A DNA stretch of 64,000 nt from Ideonella sp. Lineage in GTDB: Bacteria; Pseudomonadota; Gammaproteobacteria; Burkholderiales; Burkholderiaceae_C. A program made the translations under genes and the position numbers. The notes beneath the pieces were generated by a model. It saw only the letters and a program-made list of their open reading frames with translations, was not told the origin of the DNA and did not search any database. This document shows positions 6,671 to 15,185 of the stretch, one piece after another; the first letter of the stretch is position 1, and each line of letters starts with the position of its first letter. The DNA lies in the NCBI RefSeq assembly GCF_016702655.1, contig NZ_JADJDO010000006.1, positions 62,001 to 126,000 on the forward strand. The letters run 5' to 3'.

Positions 6671-9487
6671 CTACGCGAGCCGGGCCAGCTGCTCGGCGAG
6701 GCGCGCGATCGACGTGCGGAAGTCGGCCTCGCGCTGGCGCTCCTGCGCCACCACGGCCGCCGGCGCGCGCTCGGTGAAGCTCGGGTTGGCGAGCTTGGCG
6801 CGCGCCTTGCCGAGCTCGGCCTCGAGGCGAGCGATCTCCTTGCCGAGCCGCTCGCGCTCGGCGCCGACGTCGACCTCGACGTGCAGCGCAAGACGCGCCG
6901 CGCCCGACACCGCGACGGCCGCGCTGCGCGTCGCCGCCGCGAATGCGTCGTCGTCGTCGAAGCGCCGCACTTCCGACAACCGTGCCAGCGCTTGCAGCAG
7001 CGGCGCCGCCTCGGCGACGAACGCGTCGTCGCCGCGCACGTACAGCGGCACGCGCGCGCCCGGCGCGAGCCCCATCTCGCTGCGCAGCGCGCGGCAGCTG
7101 CCGACGACCGCCTTGAGCCGCGCGACCCAGGCGTCGGCCGCGGCGTCGATGCGCTCGGGCTGAGCCTGCGGGTAGGGGGCGACAATCACGCCGCGCGTGT
7201 CGCCCGCGGGTTTGCGGCCGGCGACCGGCGCGACGCGCTCCCACAGCTCGGCGGTGATGAAGGGCGTGAGCGGATGCAGCAGGCGCAGCACGGTCTCGAG
7301 CACGCGGATCAGCGTGCGCCGCGTCGCGCGTTGCTGCGCCTCGCTGCCAGCCTGCAACTGCACCTTGGCGATCTCGAGGTACCAGTCGCAGTACTCGTCC
7401 CAGACGAAGGCATAGGCCGCGTTGGCGACGTTGTCGAGCCGGTAGTCGGCGAAGCCCTGCGCGACGGCGGCCTCGACGCGCTGCAATTCGCTCGTGATCC
7501 AGCGATCGGCGGGCGAGAAGTCGAGCTGCGTGGGCACGCACTGCGTCTGCCCGTCGAGGCCGCAGTCCCGGCCCTCGCAGTTCATCAGCACGAAGCGCGT
7601 CGCGTTCCACAGCTTGTTGCAGAAGTTGCGGTAGCCCTCGCAGCGCTTGGGGTCGAAGCTGATGTCGCGCCCGAGGCTGGCGTAGCTCGCCATCGTGAAG
7701 CGCAGCGCGTCGGCGCCGTAGGCCGGGATGCCGTCCGGGAACTCCTTCTTCACGCGCGCGGCGATGGCCGGCGCCTTCTCGGGCCGGCGCAGGCCGCTCG
7801 TGCTCTTGGCGACGAGCGCGTCGAGGGCGATGCCCTGGATCAGGTCCACCGGGTCGAGCACGTTGCCTTCGCTCTTGCTCATCTTGTGGCCCTGCGCGTC
7901 GCGCACCAGGCCGTGGATGTAGACGTCGCGGAACGGCACCCGGCCGGTGAAGTGCAGCGTCATCATGATCATCCGGGCGACCCAGAAGAAGATGATGTCG
8001 AAGCCCGTGACGAGCACCGTCGACGGCAGGAACAGGTCCTGCTCGACGCTCTTGCCGGGCCAGCCCACGGTCGAGAACGGGAACTGCGCCGCCGAGTACC
8101 ACGTGTCGAGCACGTCCTCGTCCTGCCTCAGCGTGCCGCGGTAGCCGGCGGCGTCAGCGCGCGCGCGTGCCTCCTGCTCGTTACGCGCGACGAAGACCTC
8201 GCCTCCGGCGCCGTACCAGGCCGGGATGCGGTGTCCCCACCAGAGCTGGCGCGAGATGCACCAGTCCTGGATGTTGTTCATCCACTGGTTCCAGGTGTTG
8301 ATCCACTGCTCGGGGACGAACTTCACCTCGCCCGCCTCGACGGCGGCGATCGCACGCCCCGCGATCGAGCGGCCGTCGGCGCCGGGCCGGGTCATCGCCA
8401 TGAACCACTGGTCGGTGAACATCGGCTCGATGACCTGGCCGGTGCGCGCGCAGCGCGGCACCATCAGGCGGTGCTTCTTCGTCTCGACGAGCAGGCCCAG
8501 CGCGTCGAGATCGGCGACGACGCGCTTGCGCGCCTCGAAGCGGTCCAGCCCCCGGTAGGCGGCGGGCGCGTTGTCGTTGATCGTCGCGTCGAGCGCGAGC
8601 ACGCCGATCATCGGCAGCCCGTGGCGCTGGCCGACCGCGTAGTCGTTGGCGTCGTGCGCCGGCGTGACCTTGACGACGCCGGTGCCGAACGCGCGATCGA
8701 CGTACTCGTCGGCGATGACCGGAATGCTGCGCTCGCACAGCGGCAGCCGGACGCGCTTGCCGACGAGCGCCCTGTAGCGCTCGTCCTCGGGGTGCACCAT
8801 CACCGCGGTGTCGCCGAGCATCGTCTCGGGGCGCGTCGTCGCGACGACGACCGAGCCGCTGCCGTCCTCGAGCGGGTAGCGGATGTGCCAGAGGAAGCCG
8901 TCCTCCTCGGCACTCTCGACCTCGAGGTCGGAGACCGCCGACTTGAGCACCGGGTCCCAGTGCACGAGGCGCTTGCTGCGGTAGATCAGGCCCTCTTCGT
9001 ACAGGCGCACGAAGGTCTCGTTCACGACGGCGCTCTGCGTCGCGTCCATCGTGAAGTACTCGCGCGTCCAGTCGACCGTATCGCCGATGCGCCGCATCTG
9101 CGCCGTGATGGTGTTGCCCGAGGTCTCCTTCCAGGCCCAGACGCGCTCGAGAAAGGCCTCGCGGCCGATCGCGTGGCGCGAGCTGCCGGCGTCCTGCAGC
9201 TGGCGCTCGACGACGATCTGGGTCGCGATGCCGGCATGGTCGGTGCCCGGCAGCCACAGCGTGTTGAAGCCGCGCATGCGGTGGTAGCGCGTCAGCGCGT
9301 CCATGATCGTGTGGTTGAAGCCGTGCCCCATGTGCAGCGTGCCGGTCACGTTGGGCGGCGGCAGCTGGATGCAGAACGACGGGCGCGCTGCGTCGAGCGT
9401 CGGCTGGCAGGCGCCGCTCTGCTCCCACAGCGGCGCCCATTTCGCCTCGATCGCGGCGGGTTCGAAGGACTTGGCGAGATCGGTCAT
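6671..9487 (-). CDS. valS: valine--tRNA ligase
   Basis: A 938-residue class I aminoacyl-tRNA synthetase that charges tRNA-Val. The HIGH-type motif is PNVTGTLHMGH near residues 44-54, and the KMSKS motif is KMSKSEGN near residue 536. The editing (CP1) domain and anticodon-binding domain are at the expected places. The last ~70 residues are a charged, heptad-rich segment (LGKEIARLEAELGKARAKL), matching the ValS C-terminal coiled coil. The length is as expected for bacterial ValS. The start at 9487 is followed by MTDLAKSFEPAAIEAKW, a normal N terminus. Confidence 0.97.
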   Translation of the reverse strand: MTDLAKSFEPAAIEAKWAPLWEQSGACQPTLDAARPSFCIQLPPPNVTGTLHMGHGFNHTIMDALTRYHRMRGFNTLWLPGTDHAGIATQIVVERQLQDAGSSRHAIGREAFLERVWAWKETSGNTITAQMRRIGDTVDWTREYFTMDATQSAVVNETFVRLYEEGLIYRSKRLVHWDPVLKSAVSDLEVESAEEDGFLWHIRYPLEDGSGSVVVATTRPETMLGDTAVMVHPEDERYRALVGKRVRLPLCERSIPVIADEYVDRAFGTGVVKVTPAHDANDYAVGQRHGLPMIGVLALDATINDNAPAAYRGLDRFEARKRVVADLDALGLLVETKKHRLMVPRCARTGQVIEPMFTDQWFMAMTRPGADGRSIAGRAIAAVEAGEVKFVPEQWINTWNQWMNNIQDWCISRQLWWGHRIPAWYGAGGEVFVARNEQEARARADAAGYRGTLRQDEDVLDTWYSAAQFPFSTVGWPGKSVEQDLFLPSTVLVTGFDIIFFWVARMIMMTLHFTGRVPFRDVYIHGLVRDAQGHKMSKSEGNVLDPVDLIQGIALDALVAKSTSGLRRPEKAPAIAARVKKEFPDGIPAYGADALRFTMASYASLGRDISFDPKRCEGYRNFCNKLWNATRFVLMNCEGRDCGLDGQTQCVPTQLDFSPADRWITSELQRVEAAVAQGFADYRLDNVANAAYAFVWDEYCDWYLEIAKVQLQAGSEAQQRATRRTLIRVLETVLRLLHPLTPFITAELWERVAPVAGRKPAGDTRGVIVAPYPQAQPERIDAAADAWVARLKAVVGSCRALRSEMGLAPGARVPLYVRGDDAFVAEAAPLLQALARLSEVRRFDDDDAFAAATRSAAVAVSGAARLALHVEVDVGAERERLGKEIARLEAELGKARAKLANPSFTERAPAAVVAQERQREADFRTSIARLAEQLARLA

Positions 9488-9489
9488 GT

Positions 9490-9566
9490 CAGTGGCGCCC
9501 GGCCGCCCGAAGCGACTGAAACTCCCCTTGGGGGACGCGAACGAAGTGAGCTGGGGGTCGTTTCAT
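9490..9566. repeat. GC-rich intergenic repeat upstream of valS
   Basis: A short element with complementary CCCCTTGGGGG and paired GCGACTGAAAC/GTTTCA arms, ending AAGTGAGCTGGGGGTCGTTTCAT. It shares its core with the spacers at 4640, 21401, 41266 and 48165. It lies in the valS 5' untranslated region as inferred from the divergent promoter arms at 9611-9650. Confidence 0.5.
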
Positions 9567-9610
9567 CTATGGGCGCGCAGGGCAGGGCGGGGCAGTGGAA
9601 CGGCGAGCGT

Positions 9611-9650
9611 GCGATTGTAGGTGGCGCCCCTCGTCCATCCCTACAATCGC
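9611..9650. promoter_or_regulatory. 11-bp perfect inverted repeat with outward -10-like hexamers between valS and algC-type gene
   Basis: GCGATTGTAGG at 9611-9621 is repeated in inverted form as CCTACAATCGC at 9640-9650, with an 18-bp spacer. Each arm holds TACAAT, a 4/6 or better match to the sigma-70 -10 box, one reading left toward valS and one right toward the phosphomutase. Convincing -35 boxes are not visible. It could be a symmetric divergent promoter or a regulator site. Confidence 0.4.
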
Positions 9651-9676
9651 GGCTCCACCAGCAGCAGGAAACCGCG

Positions 9677-11068
9677 ATGAACGTCGTCGCTTCGATCTTC
9701 AAGGCCTACGACATCCGCGGCGTGGTCGGCAAGGCACTCGACGAGACGTTTGCCGAACACCTCGGCCGCGCCTTCGGCACCGAGGCGCTTCGCCTGGGCG
9801 AGCGCGCGGTCGCCGTCGGCCGCGACGGGCGGCTCTCGGGCCCTGCGCTCGTCGCGGCGCTGGTGCGCGGCCTGCTCGCGAGCGGTGTCGACGTGATCGA
9901 CCTCGGCGCGGTGACGACGCCGATGCTCTACTACGTTGCCGCGACGCGCGCGGGCGAAGGCTGCGCGAGCGGCATCCAGGTGACGGGCAGTCACAACCCG
10001 AAGGACTACAACGGCTTCAAGATGGTGCTCGCCGGGCGCGCGATCTACGGCGACGAGATCCAGGGCCTGCGCCGGCGCATCGAGTCCGAAGACTATGCGC
10101 AGGGCGCCGGCCGCGCGACGCAACTCGACGTGCTGGCCGAGTACCGGGATCGCATCACCAGCGACTGCCGCCTCGCGCGGCCGATCCACGTCGTCGTCGA
10201 TTGCGGAAACGGCATCCCCGGCACTTCGGCGCCCGCCATCCTGCGCGCGCTCGGCTGCGAGGTGACGGGCCTGTACACCGAGGTCGACGGTGACTTTCCG
10301 AACCATCACCCCGACCCGTCCAAGCCCGAGAACCTGGCCGAGCTGATCCGGGCCGTGCAGGGCAGCGATGCCGAACTCGGCCTCGCGTTCGACGGCGACG
10401 GCGATCGCCTGGGCGTCGTCACCAAGGACGGCCAGATCATCTATCCCGACCGCCAGTTGATGCTGTTCGCGCGCGACGTGCTCGCGCGCAACCCGGGTGC
10501 CTCGGTGATCTACGACGTCAAGTGCACGCAGCGCCTCGCGCCCGCGGTGCGCGAGGCCGGCGGCGTGCCGCTGATGTGGAACACCGGGCATTCGCTGATC
10601 AAGGCCAAGCTGCGCGAGACCGGCGCTCCGCTCGCCGGCGAGATGAGCGGCCACATCTTCTTCGCCGAGCGCTGGTACGGTTTCGACGACGCGACCTACA
10701 CCGCCGCGCGCCTGCTCGAGATCCTGACCCGCAGCGGCGACCCGAGCGCGGTGCTCAACGCGCTGCCGACGAGCTTCTCGACGCCCGAACTCAACGTACC
10801 CTGTGCCGAGGGCGAGCCGCGCCGCGTGATCGAGCGCCTGCGCGCCGAAGCCGTCTTTCCCGGTGCGCGCGAGCTGATCACGATCGACGGGCTGCGCGCC
10901 GAGTACGACGACGGCTTCGGCCTCGTGCGCGCGTCCAACACGACTCCCGTGCTCGTGATGCGCTTCGAGGGCCAGACGCCCGAGGCGCAGCAGCGCATCG
11001 AAGCCGACTTCATGGCCGCGCTGCGCGCCGTCAAACCCGACGCGCAGTTCACCGCCGCCGCCCACTGA
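9677..11068 (+). CDS. algC: phosphomannomutase/phosphoglucomutase (AlgC type)
   Basis: A 463-residue alpha-D-phosphohexomutase that interconverts hexose 6- and 1-phosphates for LPS and other glycans. The phospho-serine is about S105 in TGSHNPKDYNG. The magnesium loop is DGDGDRLG near residue 239. The sugar-binding GEMSGHIFF and the C-terminal phosphate loop RASNTTPVLVMRFE are all present. The length matches Pseudomonas AlgC. The start at 9677 follows AGCAGGAA. waaC begins only 18 bases after the stop, so it leads an envelope operon. Confidence 0.92.
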   Translation: MNVVASIFKAYDIRGVVGKALDETFAEHLGRAFGTEALRLGERAVAVGRDGRLSGPALVAALVRGLLASGVDVIDLGAVTTPMLYYVAATRAGEGCASGIQVTGSHNPKDYNGFKMVLAGRAIYGDEIQGLRRRIESEDYAQGAGRATQLDVLAEYRDRITSDCRLARPIHVVVDCGNGIPGTSAPAILRALGCEVTGLYTEVDGDFPNHHPDPSKPENLAELIRAVQGSDAELGLAFDGDGDRLGVVTKDGQIIYPDRQLMLFARDVLARNPGASVIYDVKCTQRLAPAVREAGGVPLMWNTGHSLIKAKLRETGAPLAGEMSGHIFFAERWYGFDDATYTAARLLEILTRSGDPSAVLNALPTSFSTPELNVPCAEGEPRRVIERLRAEAVFPGARELITIDGLRAEYDDGFGLVRASNTTPVLVMRFEGQTPEAQQRIEADFMAALRAVKPDAQFTAAAH

Positions 11069-11085
11069 AGCCTGCCGGCGCGACC

Positions 11086-12072
11086 TTGCGCGTCCTCGTC
11101 GTCAAGCTGTCGTCGCTCGGCGACGTGATCCAGACACTGCCGGTGCTCGCCGACCTGCATCAGCACTGCCCCGGCGCGACCGTCGACTGGGCGGTCGAGG
11201 AGGCGTTCGCGCCGCTGCTGTCCGAAGTGCAGGGCATCACGCGTGTGCTGGCGATCGGCGAGCGGCGCTGGCGCAGGCGGCCGTTCAGCGCCGATGTGCG
11301 CGCCGAGAAGCGCGCCGCTGCGCAGCGCCTGCGCGAGGCCGCGTACGACGCGGTGATCGACTTCCAGGGTCTGATCAAGTCGGCCCTCGTCGCGCGCCGC
11401 GCGCGCCTGACGGCCGCGGGCCACCGCTACACCTACGCCAACCGCAGCGAGCTGTGCGGCTACGAGTGGCCGGTGCGCTTCATGGTCGACCGGCCGATCG
11501 CGATGGAGCGCCGCGTGCACGCGATCCGGCGCTATCGCCTGCTGGCCGCGCGCGCGCTCGGCTATGCGATCGACGGCGAGCCCGACCGCGTGGACTGGCG
11601 CTTCGCGGCCCCGGCACCCGGGCACGACGTGATGTTCGCGCACGGCACGACGCGCGTCGACAACGAGTGGCCCGAGGCGGCGTGGATAGCCCTCGGCCGC
11701 CGTCTCGTCGCTGAAGGCGCGCGCATCGTGCTGCCGCAATCTGGCGCTGCAGAGGCCGCGCGGGTGGCGCGCATCTCCGCTGCCGTCGGCGCGGGCGTCG
11801 AGGTATTGCCGCCGATGAGGCTCGACGCGCTGGCGCGGCGCATGGCAGCCTGCCAGGGCGTGATCGGTGTTGACTCGGGTGTGAGCCACCTTGCGGTCGC
11901 GCTCGACCTGCGCCATGTGCAGATCTTCAGCCAGCCGCGCGTCTGGCGTGCCGGGCCGGTCGGGCGCGCTTGGCAGTTGCCGGTCGGCGGCGATGCGGTG
12001 CCGAACGTGGACGAGGTCTTCGCGGCGTGGCAACGGGTCTGCGCCGCGCGGCCGACGTCCCTGGCGCGCTGA
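11086..12072 (+). CDS. waaC: lipopolysaccharide heptosyltransferase I
   Basis: A 328-residue GT9-family glycosyltransferase that adds the first heptose to Kdo in the LPS inner core, at the cytoplasmic face of the inner membrane. The N-terminal motif LRVLVVKLSSLGDVIQTLP is the classic heptosyltransferase start. HGTTRVDNEWPEAAW and GVDSGVSHLAVAL form the ADP-heptose site. No ATG fits; the TTG at 11086 immediately precedes the first beta strand and is the most likely initiator. It sits 18 bp after the mutase gene and 9 bp before waaA. Confidence 0.9.
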   Translation: MRVLVVKLSSLGDVIQTLPVLADLHQHCPGATVDWAVEEAFAPLLSEVQGITRVLAIGERRWRRRPFSADVRAEKRAAAQRLREAAYDAVIDFQGLIKSALVARRARLTAAGHRYTYANRSELCGYEWPVRFMVDRPIAMERRVHAIRRYRLLAARALGYAIDGEPDRVDWRFAAPAPGHDVMFAHGTTRVDNEWPEAAWIALGRRLVAEGARIVLPQSGAAEAARVARISAAVGAGVEVLPPMRLDALARRMAACQGVIGVDSGVSHLAVALDLRHVQIFSQPRVWRAGPVGRAWQLPVGGDAVPNVDEVFAAWQRVCAARPTSLAR

Positions 12073-12081
12073 GTTCCCGAG

Positions 12082-13359
12082 ATGCTGCGCTGGCTGTACT
12101 CGTTGCTGATGGCACTCCTCGTGCCCGCGGTCTGGTTGCGCCTGCGCTGGCGTGCGCGCCGCGAGCCGCTCTATGGCACGGCGATCGCCGAGCGCTTCGG
12201 CTGGTATCCGGGCGGGCAGGGCACGCCAGCGCGCCCGGTCTGGATCCACGCCGTGTCGCTGGGCGAAACCCACGCCGCGGCGACCCTGGTCGACGCGCTG
12301 CGCCGCATCGACCCGGGTTTGCGCCTGCTGCTGACCCATGGCACCGCAACCGGCCGTGCCGCCGGCAAGGCACTGCTCAAGCCGGGCGACCGCCAGCTCT
12401 GGCTGCCCTGGGACAGCGCGGGCGCGACGCGGCGCTTCTTCGCCCGCCAGCGCCCGCGCCTCGGGGTGCTGATGGAAACCGAGGTCTGGCCCAACCTGCT
12501 CCACGCTGCGCGCGACGCGGGCGTGCCGATGGTGCTGGCCAACGCGCGCCTGAGCGAGCGCAGCCTGCGCCGTGGCGAGCGCCTCGCGGCGCTGATCCGC
12601 CCCGAGGCACGGAGCCTGGCGCTCGTGCTCGCGCAGACTGCGGCCGACGCCGCGCGCCTGAAGGCCTTCGGCGGGCGCGCCGTCGAGGTCTGCGGCAACC
12701 TGAAGTTCGACATGACGCCGGCGCCGGAGCTGCTTGCCCAGGGCCGGCGCTGGCGCGATGCGGTGCGGCGAACGGTGGTGCTCGCGGCCAGCACGCGCGA
12801 GGGGGAGGAGGCCGAACTGCTCGCCGCCTGGGCCGCGCAGCCGGGGCCGCACCCGCTGCTGCTCGTCGTTCCGCGCCATCCGCAGCGCTTCGACGAGGTT
12901 GCGCGCCTCGTCCAGAGCGCGGGGCTGACGCTCGCGCGGCGCAGCCAGTGGGCCGACCTGCCCAGCGGTGAGGCCATGGCGGCCGAGGTCTGGCTCGGTG
13001 ATTCGATGGGTGAGCTGCCGACCTACTACGCGCTGGCCCAGGTCGCACTGCTCGGCGGCAGCTTCGCGCCGCTGGGCGGGCAGAACCTGATCGAGGCCGC
13101 AGCCTGCGGCTGCCCGGTGTTGATGGGGCCGCATACGTTCAACTTCGCCCAGGCAGCCCATCTCGCGCTCGAAGCTGGCGCCGCACGCCGCGTCACGACG
13201 CTGGCCGAGGCCGTCGCGATCGCTTGCGCGGACGTGGGTGCCGACGAGCGCCGCGCCCAGTTCGCGCGCTGCCTGGCCTTCGCGGCCCAGCACCGCGGCG
13301 CCGCGGACCGGATGGCGCGGCGCATCGCCAGCCTGCCGGCGCCCGCGAGCGGATCGTGA
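12082..13359 (+). CDS. waaA: 3-deoxy-D-manno-octulosonic acid (Kdo) transferase
   Basis: A 425-residue membrane-anchored GT30 enzyme that transfers Kdo to lipid A. Residues 1-21 are a hydrophobic anchor. HAVSLGETHAAATLVDAL carries the conserved Ser-x-Gly-Glu acid/base region. MGELPTYYALAQVALLGGSF and GGQNLIEAAACGCPVLMGP form the CMP-Kdo domain signature. The length is typical. It overlaps the following lipoprotein gene by four bases (GTGA), indicating translational coupling within the LPS operon. Confidence 0.95.
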   Translation: MLRWLYSLLMALLVPAVWLRLRWRARREPLYGTAIAERFGWYPGGQGTPARPVWIHAVSLGETHAAATLVDALRRIDPGLRLLLTHGTATGRAAGKALLKPGDRQLWLPWDSAGATRRFFARQRPRLGVLMETEVWPNLLHAARDAGVPMVLANARLSERSLRRGERLAALIRPEARSLALVLAQTAADAARLKAFGGRAVEVCGNLKFDMTPAPELLAQGRRWRDAVRRTVVLAASTREGEEAELLAAWAAQPGPHPLLLVVPRHPQRFDEVARLVQSAGLTLARRSQWADLPSGEAMAAEVWLGDSMGELPTYYALAQVALLGGSFAPLGGQNLIEAAACGCPVLMGPHTFNFAQAAHLALEAGAARRVTTLAEAVAIACADVGADERRAQFARCLAFAAQHRGAADRMARRIASLPAPASGS

Positions 13360-14270
13360 GCGTGGCTGTGCGCGCCACGCGCCGCGCCTGGCTGGCCTGG
13401 GCCGCTCTGGCGCTCGCCGGCTGTCAGACCGCGCCGGTCGCGCCACCGCCGGCGCCGCCGCCCGAATCACCGCCGGCGCCCAAGCCGGTGGCGCGCCCGC
13501 CGCGCATCGGCCTCGCGCTCGGCGGCGGGGCCGCGCGCGGCTTTGCCCATATCGGCGTGATCCAGGTCCTCGAGGAGGCCGGCGTCCGCCCGGCGCTCGT
13601 CGCCGGTACGTCGGCGGGCAGCCTGGTCGCGGCGCTCCATGCGTCGGGCAGGAGCGGCACCGAGCTGGCGCAACTTGCCGATGCGATGGACGAGGCCTCG
13701 ATCGCCGACTGGTCGTTTCCCGGGCGCGGGCTGCTGCGCGGCGAGGCGCTGGCGCGCTTCGTGCGCCAGCACACCGGCGGGCGCAGCATCGAGCAGATGC
13801 GCCTGCCGCTGGGCATCGTCGCGACGGACCTCGACAACGGGCAGGCGATCCTGTTCCAGATCGGCGATCCGGGTGTCGCGGTGCGCGCGTCGAGTGCGGT
13901 GCCGGCGGTGTTCCAGCCGGTGCGCATCGGCAGCCGCGAGTACGTCGACGGCGGCCTCGTGTCGCCGGTGCCGGTGCGCTTTGCGCGCCAGATGGGCGCG
14001 GAACTCGTGATCGCGGTCGACATCAGCGAGCAGCCCGACGGCGCCGCCACCGGCGACATGATGCGCATCCTGCTCCAGACCTTCTCGATCATGGGCCGCA
14101 GCATCAGCGAGTTCGAACTGCGCAATGCGGACGTCGTGATCCGGCCAAGCCTGGCCAATGTCTCCGGCGCCGACTTCTCGGGCCGCAGGCGCAGCATCCA
14201 GGCCGGCCGCGAGGCGGCTGCCGCAGCACTGCCGGAACTGCGCGCGAAGATCGCGGCGGCAACAAAGTGA
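13356..14270 (+). CDS. patatin-like phospholipase, lipoprotein (RssA-like)
   Basis: A 304-residue patatin-family serine hydrolase. The N terminus is a lipoprotein signal peptide ending in the lipobox LALAGC, followed by a Pro/Ala-rich linker. The patatin core has the oxyanion loop GGGAARG, the nucleophile elbow GTSAGS and the catalytic aspartate in VDGGLVSPVPV. It should act on phospholipids at the envelope. The GTG start at 13356 overlaps the waaA stop (GTGA), so it belongs to the LPS operon; a role in membrane lipid turnover is inferred from that context. Confidence 0.85.
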   Translation: MSVAVRATRRAWLAWAALALAGCQTAPVAPPPAPPPESPPAPKPVARPPRIGLALGGGAARGFAHIGVIQVLEEAGVRPALVAGTSAGSLVAALHASGRSGTELAQLADAMDEASIADWSFPGRGLLRGEALARFVRQHTGGRSIEQMRLPLGIVATDLDNGQAILFQIGDPGVAVRASSAVPAVFQPVRIGSREYVDGGLVSPVPVRFARQMGAELVIAVDISEQPDGAATGDMMRILLQTFSIMGRSISEFELRNADVVIRPSLANVSGADFSGRRRSIQAGREAAAAALPELRAKIAAATK

Positions 14271-14286
14271 GGCTGGAAAAAGAAGC

Positions 14287-14310
14287 GGCCCGGTGGCAAG
14301 CCACCGGGCC
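14287..14310 (-). terminator. rho-independent terminator downstream of phasin gene
   Basis: A 10-bp perfect stem GGCCCGGTGG/CCACCGGGCC encloses a four-base loop. On the minus strand it is followed by CGCTTCTTTTTCC, a U-rich tail, so it best terminates the phasin transcript. It lies about 140 bp past the phasin stop. It may also stop the waaA-patatin transcript, whose stop is 17 bp away, though the plus-strand tail is poor in T. Confidence 0.65.
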
Positions 14311-14450
14311 GGAAGGTATCTTGAAGCCCTGCTTCGGGAGATACCGAGGAGACACTCATTCAGGAGACGCCGCGAGCCAAGCTCGCAACGCCTGTTCTGA
14401 GTCAAGTCCCCGCGGTCGAGTTCCCCCGTTGCGCGAACTTTTTTTCTGGC

Positions 14451-14996
14451 TCAGGCCGCGCGGCGGGCCTTGGGAGCGGCAGCCTTCTCGGCCGAAGCGG
14501 CCATCGCCTGGAAGCTCGACTCGGCGACGTTGGCGGCCTGCTTGGCAGCCTTCTGCACGCCTTCGAAGGCGTTGTTGGCGGCAGCCACGGCGCTCTTGAC
14601 CAGGGCCACGGCGTTCTCGGTGCCGGCGGGCGCGTTGCGCATCGCAGCATCGACCGAGCCCATGAACTTGGCCTGGACTTCGGCGGCTTGCGCCTCGACC
14701 ATCTTGCTCAGGTCGGCATTGGTGCTGGTGGCGATGTCGTACAGGTGGCGGCTGTAGGCGGCGGCCTTCTCGGCAGCCGGTTGCAGCAGGCCGGCCTGCA
14801 GCGCGAGCAGTTCCTGCGCGTCCTTGACGGACAGCGCGGCTTGCAGGTTCTCGGCGGCTTCGCCCATCGAGGCCTTGGCGACCTGGAGGTTGAGCTCGAC
14901 GAGCTTCTCGACACCTTCGAAGGCCTTGTTCGTCAGGCCGAAGAGGGTTTCGACGTTGGCCTTGTGGGCGGCGAGGACTTGTTCGTTGGTCAGCAT
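14451..14996 (-). CDS. phaP: phasin family protein
   Basis: A 181-residue phasin that coats PHA granules. It is predicted almost wholly amphipathic alpha-helical, with the family pattern NEQVLAAHKANVETLFGLTNKAFEGVEKLVELN near the start and an Ala/Lys-rich C terminus (EKAAAPKARRAA). The start at 14996 has AGGAGAT seven bases upstream. The synthase and reductase genes phaC and phaB lie 29 kb away. Upstream are a good sigma-70 promoter and two PhaR-like operators, fitting granule-responsive control. Confidence 0.93.
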   Translation of the reverse strand: MLTNEQVLAAHKANVETLFGLTNKAFEGVEKLVELNLQVAKASMGEAAENLQAALSVKDAQELLALQAGLLQPAAEKAAAYSRHLYDIATSTNADLSKMVEAQAAEVQAKFMGSVDAAMRNAPAGTENAVALVKSAVAAANNAFEGVQKAAKQAANVAESSFQAMAASAEKAAAPKARRAA

Positions 14997-15040
14997 GGTA
15001 GATCTCCTGAAGGACGGTGGGTGGACGGGCAATTCATGAT

Positions 15041-15055
15041 TGCTGCACTGCAGCA
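15041..15055. promoter_or_regulatory. PhaR-like operator (proximal) of phaP
   Basis: TGCTGCACTGCAGCA is a perfect 15-bp palindrome containing CTGC-N3-GCAG, the kind of site described for PhaR regulators of phasin genes. It lies just downstream of the predicted phaP -10 box (15064-15069), where a repressor would block initiation. A related site, TGCAGCGCAGCA, lies at 15104-15115 upstream of the -35 box. No phaR gene is in this window. Confidence 0.6.
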
Positions 15056-15063
15056 TGAAACGA

Positions 15064-15092
15064 ACTATAGCTTCGCCGGAGGCAGTTTTCAA
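15064..15092 (-). promoter_or_regulatory. phaP: sigma-70 promoter of phaP
   Basis: On the minus strand TTGAAA (15092-15087) and TATAGT (15069-15064) are separated by exactly 17 bases; each hexamer matches five of six consensus bases. The start of transcription would fall near 15057, about 60 bases before the ATG. It is bracketed by two PhaR-like sites. Confidence 0.65.
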
Positions 15093-15185
15093 GGGTTTTT
15101 TGATGCAGCGCAGCAAACTAGGGATGTCGCTCTGAAACCGGCGCCGTTGGCCGGCCGCCGCCACAATCCGCGCCGGACCTGACCC

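Noticed and set aside
6464..11068. A 1534-codon open frame on the plus strand spanning valS antisense and the phosphomutase gene
   Set aside because: Only its last 463 codons are the real algC-type gene. The rest is the antisense of valS, kept open by very high GC; it has low-complexity Arg/Ala/Gly composition and no domain.
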